DNA of 64,000 nucleotides, taken from positions 682,001-746,000 of the forward strand of contig MARA01000015.1 of the NCBI GenBank assembly GCA_001792895.1. The letters run 5' to 3'. The DNA comes from Lentinus brumalis. Lineage: Eukaryota; Basidiomycota; Agaricomycetes; Polyporales; Polyporaceae. The position numbers and the translations under genes were made by a program. This document shows, piece after piece, positions 56,332 to 64,000 of the stretch (position 1 is the stretch's first letter; every line of letters begins with the position of its first letter). The notes beneath the pieces are model-generated. The model ran no database searches, was not told where the DNA came from, and was given only the letters and a program-made list of their open reading frames with translations.

Positions 56332-57561
56332 CGCTGCCTAGAGGATGCTGCGGAGACGGATGACTTCCTGTGGGGGCTGGAGACGACGCAGTAGTAGGTG
56401 GCAGCAGGCACGAGATATGTTCGGCGCTGGTTGACATACTTATAGAAATCGAACGAGGTGAGCGCATGTCTTTGTGGGTGCTCCGTGTGTGTTCGACGCA
56501 TCGCGGCTGAGGGTCAAAACAGCGCTGGCCAAAGTATACTTATTCGACAGCGAAACTGATCTCCTGACGTTACGTATAACGCAGGACTTGCGTGATGCAA
56601 TCATAGGGCCATGTAGTTGATAGTTGCGGCCTTGAGATATGCAAGACAGTGGTTGTCGACTCGTTGATCGAGCTCGGAGCACCTCACGGGCCTCGAAGAT
56701 GCATACCGCCGCCGGACGCACACCACATGTCGATAGAATCCTCCGAAACTTTTTTTATTCCATTGAGCAAGTCTATGTACTGGCAGAACTCAAAGGTACA
56801 TGTCAATGATGCAGTGACGCGACGTCGTGAAACCCATGCGGAAGGTGGCACCAGCTATAATACACAAAGAGGATCGTTAAGTTGTGGGGCATGCGGGACC
56901 GCAGGCAGATGAAGGAGGATGAGAAGGGCCGTAGGGACGATTATGCCCGACGGGTAGGGGGGAGGGGAATGGGAGGTCGGGAAATGGGACGGGAAAGGGG
57001 ACGGGAACGGCGAAGGGAAAGGGAACAAAGCACTATGCAGCAGTATATACAGCGAATGATAGTTCATGATTATGCGATGAGGGGAATGCAGATGCGAAAG
57101 CAATGTACAAGAATGCAAGCAGTGTAGGTGTATGTGTGTGAATGTCATTGGTTGGATGAGGAGAAAATTGATGTATGCGGTCGTCATGATGATGATGAGG
57201 GAAACGCAGGTGGTTGGATCGATGGGTCGATGGGTGAGTATATCCCAACAATACCGGGGGATAGGATACGGGACCGAACGGATATGGACGTGAAGGGACG
57301 GTGAGATCGTGAGTGGCCGTAAATGGGTGAATGCGCAATGAGTACACGACGTCTAGACGCATGATAGACATGAACTGTAAGGTGCCATGTAGGGAAGAGA
57401 GACAGACGATGCAGAGGATGGAGGAAGAGGGTGAGGACCGCTGGAGCCGAAGACGAAGCAGCACTGGGGGATGGGACCATGATCGACGCATGGCAAATAC
57501 AAGCCGAGAACGGCGAAAGACGCAAGACAAGACACCAGGCATAGAGAGGGATGGCCGCTGC
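56332..57561. other. Intergenic, no gene recognised
   Basis: About 1.2 kb. The part 56880-57040 is strongly purine-rich (GGGAA, GGAGG words). Short pyrimidine-encoded ORFs on the minus strand are composition effects. It may serve as the 3' UTR of the downstream minus-strand gene. Confidence 0.45.
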
Positions 57562-59781
57562 TCAGCGAACCGTCCTCTCCGGGCCGTACCACTCGCGGGC
57601 CGGCGACGGGAGGTCCATGGACAGGGTGAACTCGCCACTCCGCGTGTAGTCGTCCTCCACGAACGGATCGCCGTTGCCGAGCATGACTGGGACCGGAACC
57701 TTGACGTTCAACGGCTGGCATAGCAGCGACTTGGACGACAGTCCGCCCTGCCCCCTTTGCGGGGTCGACGCACCCTGCGGTCGCCTCGGTTGATCCTTGC
57801 GCATGCTCGTCGTCCGCGTGCGCACCATGGGGTGCATGTGTGTGTACACCGGCGGCGGCGTAGGAGGTTCGGGCTCGGGCTCAAGCTCAGGCTCAGGCCC
57901 AGGCTCAGGGAAGGCGAGCAGTCCGCTCTCGAGGTCGAAGTCGCGCACATTGCGCCAGCCCTCGGCCTCGGCGTACTCCTCCAGGCTGTACCCAGACTGG
58001 TACTGCGGCGTCAAGGGTGATTCGTCCTCCTCGTCCTCGTCCTCATCCTCTTCGCTCAGGGAGAACAAACGCGAGTCCATCTCCTTCGTGACCGCCTTCA
58101 CGCCCATGGCGACGCCGAACTCGGCGCTCACGTCAGCCAGGCCAACGAAGGAGCGGGTGGAGGTCAAGCCAGGGCGTTCCGGTTCCCGCACGGCCTGTGC
58201 CTGCGTACGAGCGACCATCTCGGCGGTGACGGGTTCGCAGCGCGCCAGGGGCGACCTTCGAAAGGGCGTCGCGAGGCCCAGGAGGGACAGCCGGGCGCCC
58301 CCGACGTAATCGCGCGAACTCCACGCACGCCGCCGGCTCTTGATCTCGAGGATGGTCAAGTCACCGTGCCGAGGTCCAGACATGATCTGGCGCGGAGACG
58401 AGTCCAGGGTCGTAAGCACGGAGAGGATGCGCGAGCGCACGGCGGCGAGCGCGTGATACGTCGACATGTCGAACTCGTACGCCGGCGACGGCGGGGATGG
58501 AGTGCGGGGCACCTGGGGAAGCAGCTTCGTCTTGAGTAACGATAGACGCGGCGATTCGTTGGGTGGGGACACGATGCCAGGTACGAACGGGGAGCGGACG
58601 GGGGTGTCGGTGGGCGTGTGGACAGACGAGCCATCGGTATCGGTGCTGGTCGCGCTTACGCTGGCGGTCGCGGACGTGGACGTGGTATCATCCTCGTCGT
58701 CCTGCTCCGGCACGGGGGTCGATGCCTGCCGATGGCGGTAGGCAGCATCGAGTGCTTGGGTGAAGCCGTGAGCGTTCGCCTCGGACATCATCTCGCGCAT
58801 GCGCTCCTCGGTCTTCCTGAGCATGCTCTTGAGTGCCCACGCGGGATACTGGCCTGGGGGAAAGCCGTAGGTCTGTGCGATCCACTCTGGTGCAGTCTGG
58901 ACCTCCGCGAAGGACGGCGATCCCGTGAGTGAGAGCGCGGGGTACACATAGCGTCGCACGATGTCCACCAAGGAGGAACGTGCCCGATACTTGAGACGGT
59001 CTGACAACGACTTGTACCTGGAGTGAGGAGGCAGCGGGATATCCTGTCGCGGTCGGACCTGCAGCTGGAACCCTGGACCTACGGGAACAGGAGGAGGTAC
59101 TGGCGCGGCGGGAGGAATTGCTGCGGAGACGACGGGGGACGCTGGCGGAGAGCGCTGTGTGCGCGAGAAGGTCGAGGATGTGCGGCTGTGTTGCGAGGCG
59201 CGCGATGAGATCTTGGGTGCTGATGACGTCGGCAGCGTCGGGCCGCGGTTGCCGCTGTCCGACAACGCGCCCTTGACGGCGGCGACGATGGACGAGAACA
59301 GCGACGACCGCTGGCGTTTGTGTCTGGACGACACAGACGACGCCGGGGCCCGCGGGAGAGGCTGGGGGCTCGAGCTCGGGCCGGGCTGGAACGACGGCTC
59401 GGCGCGCTGGAGCTCGTCCGACGCTGCCTGCACGTCCGCAATAACGCCTTTGAGTGCAGCAATGCATGCATCACCCACACTCCCGGCGGGCAGCGCCCAT
59501 TCGACCGAGGACTTGTCGAGGAACGTGCACTTCACCTGGCGACGGGGTATGTCGAAGATGACCTCACTGATGATCGCGCTCTGCCATGCCGCCTTGTCCA
59601 ACGCATGGATCTCGCGCGGTGTCTCCAGGATGAACCCCTCGTCCTCGAACGCCCGTACCATGTTAACCTGCATGATCCATGATGCCGGACAAGGGCGCTT
59701 GTCGCTGAATTGGATGTCGGGGTACGTGAGCGTGAAGAGGATGTTGGGACTCGTCTCAGGTCCGCAAAGGCGGATGAGCAT
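57562..59781 (-). CDS. Intronless 739-aa unknown protein with low-complexity regions
   Basis: One uninterrupted frame from ATG 59781 to the stop at 57562. The N-terminal 120 residues look like a folded domain (LTYPDIQFSDKRPCPASWIM, EVIFDIPRRQVKCTFLDKSS, AALKGVIADVQAAS). A Ser/Pro-rich linker follows, then a second block (RYVYPALSLTGSPSFAEVQ, APEWIAQTYGFPPGQYPAWA, LRKTEERMREMMSEA). After that come an acidic run EEDEDEDEEDESPLTP, a Pro-Glu repeat (EPGPEPELEPEPEPPTPP), and a basic tail. The arrangement suggests an intracellular scaffold or regulatory protein. I do not recognise the family. The lack of introns is unusual for this window. Confidence 0.8.
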   Translation of the reverse strand: MLIRLCGPETSPNILFTLTYPDIQFSDKRPCPASWIMQVNMVRAFEDEGFILETPREIHALDKAAWQSAIISEVIFDIPRRQVKCTFLDKSSVEWALPAGSVGDACIAALKGVIADVQAASDELQRAEPSFQPGPSSSPQPLPRAPASSVSSRHKRQRSSLFSSIVAAVKGALSDSGNRGPTLPTSSAPKISSRASQHSRTSSTFSRTQRSPPASPVVSAAIPPAAPVPPPVPVGPGFQLQVRPRQDIPLPPHSRYKSLSDRLKYRARSSLVDIVRRYVYPALSLTGSPSFAEVQTAPEWIAQTYGFPPGQYPAWALKSMLRKTEERMREMMSEANAHGFTQALDAAYRHRQASTPVPEQDDEDDTTSTSATASVSATSTDTDGSSVHTPTDTPVRSPFVPGIVSPPNESPRLSLLKTKLLPQVPRTPSPPSPAYEFDMSTYHALAAVRSRILSVLTTLDSSPRQIMSGPRHGDLTILEIKSRRRAWSSRDYVGGARLSLLGLATPFRRSPLARCEPVTAEMVARTQAQAVREPERPGLTSTRSFVGLADVSAEFGVAMGVKAVTKEMDSRLFSLSEEDEDEDEEDESPLTPQYQSGYSLEEYAEAEGWRNVRDFDLESGLLAFPEPGPEPELEPEPEPPTPPPVYTHMHPMVRTRTTSMRKDQPRRPQGASTPQRGQGGLSSKSLLCQPLNVKVPVPVMLGNGDPFVEDDYTRSGEFTLSMDLPSPAREWYGPERTVR

Positions 59782-60449
59782 GGTAGGGGATTAGAAGTAT
59801 TAGCTTAGACTATGAATGACTGTGGGTTGGGTGGGAGGTATATCCTGCGCTACCGTTCGTCAACACGAAACACTGTAGGCATAGACGATACGCACCTTGG
59901 TATATCAAAGAGTGAGGATCTCTAAGCAGTCCAACAATGGCCCGAGGAAGCTGGAGACTCTGCAAGCCGTAACAGCGTCGACGCAAGAACGCCGAGAGAA
60001 GGAGCGGAGGGGGAAACGATTGTGTGGTCGAGTCGGCCAGAGGATCAGACCGGTGCAAGCGCCCGCGCGAGGACAGTCAGTCGAGATGGAACGTAGCAGC
60101 CGGGATAACGAGCGGAGAAAGACAGCGTCGAGGGAGAGTTGGGAACGATAACGTGTGATGTGGGCGGACGCGTGGGGATGGGGCGGAGGACACACACATG
60201 GCAGACCACACCGGGCGTCGCGACAAAGCGGATTGTGGGGGGAGACGCAGGAAACCGTCAGACACGCTTGCTCGTCGTGGCGAACGGTGAGCACGCACCT
60301 ATGAACGGGGAGTAGCCAGGCGGGGGGTCGACGGGCGGGGATCGTCGCGTCGGGGAGCTCAGACGGCGACCTTCCGGGTATTCCTCTATATATCCGCTTA
60401 CGTAATGTACTCGAAACGGGAGAACCCACTTGCGCGTCAGCCGCCCATG
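59782..60449. other. Intergenic, promoter side of the 739-aa gene
   Basis: No gene seen; short ORFs only. It contains the upstream region of the minus-strand 739-aa gene and the 3' flank of the phosphorylase. Confidence 0.5.
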
Positions 60450-62374
60450 CTAAGCTGCCCTCGCGATCAAATCGACAATCTTCTCGACCAGGCTCTTCAT
60501 CACCTCCGCCTTCTGTTTCCCAATCAGCAGCACCTCCTCGTGCGACACCACCTCCTCAGCTCGCCGTGCGACCGCCTTGCCTGCGAGCTGCCCGCGAAGC
60601 AGTGAGCTCAAGTAAGTATTAATGAATGGACGAGAAGCACCCACCTCCGCCTCGACCTCCTCTCGGATGCTTCGGTACTTGTCCGGGATGACCACCATGT
60701 TCGTGACCAGGCTCAGAACGAGCACCTCCAGCCCCTCCTCCTTGCCCGCCAGGACCTCCGGGATCGTGCTCATCCCGACGACGTCGGCGCCAGCATTCCG
60801 CAACATGCGACCCTCTGCGGGAGTCTCGTACGTCGGGCCCGACACCCACGCGTACACACCCTCCGCGAGCGCGTCCCGCCCGAGCTGCAGCTTATGCGCC
60901 GCGAGGAAGGCCAGGCGGCGCAGCGAAGCCGAGTAGGCGGCGGAGAGCGGGAGGAAACGCGGATACTCAGGGCCGACGGGCGGGCCCAGCAGGGGATTCA
61001 TCCCTGTCAGATTTGGGAGCGCAATGTGATCCTGGATGACCACGACTGCCCATGGAAGTAGTGAGATGTCAGCACGAGTGTGGCAAGAGAACCAGATAAG
61101 TCAGTCGGAGTCCCGGCGTTGTGCAGTCCGCGAAGTGGCTCGAGCTCAGAAGTCCGCAATTCATCGGACGTCGACTTCTGTACTTTGAGCGACACCCGCC
61201 TCCCATGCAGCACAGAGGCAATCTAGTGCAGGTATGGGAGGTGTGCATCCTCGCGGTCAATTGCGGTGGCGCATCCGTTATTCGACGCACAAACCGTCTC
61301 CGAGTCATTGAAAGGGAGATTAGTGGCGCGCCGACGGATCAATGGCTCCTTGCAAGTGACTGCACGACCCCCTTTGGCTTGTGGGCGACGCAATGAAGAC
61401 CACACGACCTCCACAACAACCGAACATTGCAGCTGACCGTGGCGCGTCGCCTCCGAGTGCGAGCCGCCGCGCTACCACCGAGCAAACCAAGACATAACCA
61501 GTAATCGAAGCACGCACTCGTTCCGACAGCGATGTCCTTGTTGAGCGCCCCTGCGGCATTAGTGACTGGCAAAGATATATGAGTTCCGCAAGACGCATAT
61601 AGACCGTAACATGCCTCACTGATCAGGTTCTTGACGCCGAGGCGCGCCATGACGCGGATGGGGTACACGACCGTCGACAGCTTGTGGCCTTCATAGGGAT
61701 GGAGCTGTCCGGGCGGCGGGCGGTCGGCCGCACTGTCAGCGACAGGGCGGGCAAGGGCAATGTGGCGGCGGGACATACGCGTCCGAGCATGACGACGGCG
61801 GGGACGCCTTCGCCGGGGCCTATCAGGCCGAACGCCAGCGCGCTCTTGTGTCCCGGTACTAGAGGGGGGCGCACGTCAGTGGACGGGACACATGGAGACT
61901 GGACGAAATCAAGTTTCGGGGCGACAGAGAGTGGGATGGAGGCGGTGCTCGAGCCCGGTGGTTCCGTGCCGAGCAGGTTGAGTAGGTCGTGTGTATGTTG
62001 AAGGGCGGAACGCCACACTCTCAAAAAAGCACACCCGATACCAATACGAGAATAAAACCACCACCGAGGCCATGGAACACCGCCAATGTCATTGGCAGGG
62101 TTCCACATCCCGACTCTCACACTGTGACTCACACCCGGTCGGCGAAGGGGAAGTCAGACATACCGGTGCTTCTCCCAAAACCCGGGATGGAGGCGTACGG
62201 CACCTCGATAATATCCCTAATTGCAGCAGCGAGAGTGTGGAGGCCTGAGCCACACACGATGCCGACCTGCGGCCTGTGCAGCTTCTCTGGCAGGAGCGAC
62301 CTGATCTTGGCCAACGTCTCCTCGAACGGGAGATCGCTCCGAGCTGGAGCGTGGTCGGCGTCGCGGAGCGGCAT
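60450..62374 (-). CDS. Purine nucleoside phosphorylase
   Basis: Six exons on the minus strand (62164-62374, 61779-61858, 61620-61704, 61518-61565, 60645-61045, 60450-60587); 320 aa. Family motifs run in order: VGIVCGSGLHTLA (phosphate loop), GFGRSTVPGHKSALAFG across the first junction, MLGRLHPYEGH, ITNAAGALN, IQDHIALPNLTGMNPL, VSGPTYETPAEGRMLRN, GADVVGMSTIPE and SLVTNM. The enzyme cleaves inosine and guanosine with phosphate in purine salvage in the cytosol (EC 2.4.2.1). Introns 1 and 4 are 305 and 472 nt, much longer than the other three, which are 54-75 nt. The last intron (60588-60644) keeps the frame open if retained. Confidence 0.94.
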
Positions 62375-64000
62375 GATCTGTTTTTCTCTGCCTGTTTGAC
62401 TGTTGAGCTTGATAGATGAGAGGCGTGCGGAGTGGAGGGACCGTGCGGGAGGGGATAAGGTTGGAACGTGGCTGAAGCGTGCCCGGCCTGCAGGCTTTAC
62501 AGCAGATCGGGATCGATGTCGGGCGTTACGCCTGCCCGATATGGACGATTATTACGTGGCGCTTGGGCACTGTAAGCGCCAAACCCGAACAGGTTGGCAA
62601 GAACCTCCACCTGATTACTCCCTCTCCTTGAACCCGACACCCGTTGAATGCCACCATCATATCGTGACAATAAGTCGCTACTGTGACACTCTACTATACC
62701 ACTCTCACGCCCGTAGCCCGGTTTGCACTGGGACCTGCAAGGTCAAGGACATATTCCACGCAATGCAAGGGTAGGGCTATCGCCCACGCCATCCATCTGT
62801 CTTGACAGGTGACGAGCCACTCTAACTCTGAATGGGCAGATAGAATCTGTGTGTATGTAGTTTCCCCTTCTCTCCTGCCACCACGTCAAGCTAACTACAG
62901 TCGTCCCGTGGAGATGTTCAGCCAAGCTGCTATACATCCGAGCAGCTATGACAGGCCGCGTACACTGTACAGTGTCCTGCTAGTACAGCTTACATAGCTG
63001 CAAGACGGTCTGTTAGGCCTAGGGTTGCTCGCTCAAGTCTCTCCGTCCGTCCCACCCGGACACGCGATCTCATGCTGTCACGGTGAAACTGGTACGGCAT
63101 CTCCTCGTACGCTGCTTTGTTGCTGAGCACTGGGAGGCTGTTAGTACCGGACTTCTGTTGATTCCCAGCAACGCACATCGCACATCGCACGTCGTTGTCA
63201 CGCTCATGCTACTCCCCCATCGCCACCGCCGTCCCGCCATGGGCGGGCGACATCAGCGGGCCTCGTACTGCCTGATTTGGCCCAGTACGAGCGGTACGGA
63301 GGGGAGCAACCATCGTGAGATCTGGTGCTGTCGGCCTGCCTACACCCTCGGGGCGCTGGGCACCGCAGGTTGAAGGCGGTGTCAATCAACCGCAGGCCCA
63401 TGGGCGGCGAAGGTGCCGGAGTAAGGCACAGAGAAATAGCCTTTGGGCTTCTCACTCGGCTGCGACATACGTGGACACCCGCCCTGTGCTCCGAGGACTT
63501 GCTTCGAAACGTGGGAGCCCGTCTGTCTGTTCCCGAGAGTGCTCGTGCCTCTCCGACTCAAATCACCGCTTAATTGACAACTTGCCATTCTGGTGAGGAG
63601 GTCTGCGTCATGGTTCCTACTGCTTGTGTTCGTCCATCCACTCCCTCTCCGGGGGTGCCTTGCGTCCTGACGCTGATGGTGGTGGATCTCAGGAACATTC
63701 TAAGTCAGCACGAACTGCGGGGCCTGACGGCGTTGACGCCAGTTCATGAGGTTTGTCCCTATGAGGCTCTCCACGTTCTCAGCACCGCTTACACGTACGG
63801 GACATATCGGTGTTTCGGTCCCCGTCCTCTTCGCGCAAGGCGTTGTTGCTGCGAGCGGTAGGTATCGTGCGGAAGCGCCCGGGAGAACGTCGGATTCAAT
63901 CACTCGTTGACATGGAGTGATGCATCCGGTCTCGCGTCGGGAGTTGGGGCAATACAGACCAGGGTTCGCTGCTGAGCTTTACTTCCGTATGCATCTTTGA
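62375..64000. other. Right-end region, no gene recognised
   Basis: The first 100 bases are the likely promoter of the phosphorylase. Beyond that about 1.5 kb holds only short ORFs on both strands without motifs or convincing splice structure. A gene running in from the right cannot be excluded. Confidence 0.4.

Noticed and set aside
62131..62140. Exon 1 of the phosphorylase ending at ADRV (donor GTGAGT near 62131)
   Set aside because: The phase does not fit the next exon; the GTATGT donor at 62163 gives GFGRST-VPGHKSALAFG, the family-typical junction.

Overview
The window looks like nuclear DNA of an agaricomycete fungus (Basidiomycota), most likely a wood-inhabiting polypore-like species. 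The reasons are dense genes split by many GT-AG introns of about 45-70 nt, a fungal-type FunK1 kinase, a NACHT STAND protein, a HET-domain protein, a DUF6534 membrane protein, an AAA+ ATPase with a fungal N-terminal region, and a 1,3-beta-glucan synthase of fungal type. There are no operons, ribosome binding sites or CRISPR arrays. Exon boundaries were worked out by eye from splice signals, reading frame and family resemblance; total coding lengths divide by three for the genes where exons are listed, except where a lost base is noted.

Left part (1-17.7 kb): a BTB/POZ gene; a secreted thaumatin-like gene with ten exons, one only 7 nt; an AAA+ ATPase; an isoprenylcysteine methyltransferase-like (ICMT) gene; tRNA-Gly(GCC); a broken AAA+ relic next to an odd purine-rich block; a 5'-incomplete DUF6534 gene; a second BTB/POZ gene paralogous to the first; and a 12-exon cytochrome P450.

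Middle (17.8-31.7 kb), a repeat-rich accessory region: a full-length HET-domain gene, a decayed LINE reverse transcriptase, a 205-bp GC-rich element, about 6 kb of tandemly duplicated, intron-like but unrecognised sequence, a minisatellite, and a truncated copy of the HET gene whose start codon lies inside the minisatellite. A second copy of the 205-bp element forms the upstream region of the next gene.

Right part (31.8-64 kb): a pepsin-type aspartic protease, a small secreted protein, FKS1-type glucan synthase, a NACHT STAND NTPase, an ICMT pseudogene, a FunK1 kinase flanked by direct repeats, a UbiA-type prenyltransferase, an intact ICMT gene, an intronless 739-aa unknown, and purine nucleoside phosphorylase. 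Secretion and cell-wall genes (thaumatin-like, aspartic protease, small secreted protein, glucan synthase) sit among genes of the kinds used in recognition and signalling (HET, NACHT, FunK1, BTB).

A pattern that matters to any user: five otherwise well-conserved genes (AAA+, BTB2, FKS1, NACHT, UbiA) each lose frame at a short C or G run, always as if one or two bases were missing. Because one of them is the glucan synthase, consensus errors at homopolymers are at least as likely as real pseudogenisation.
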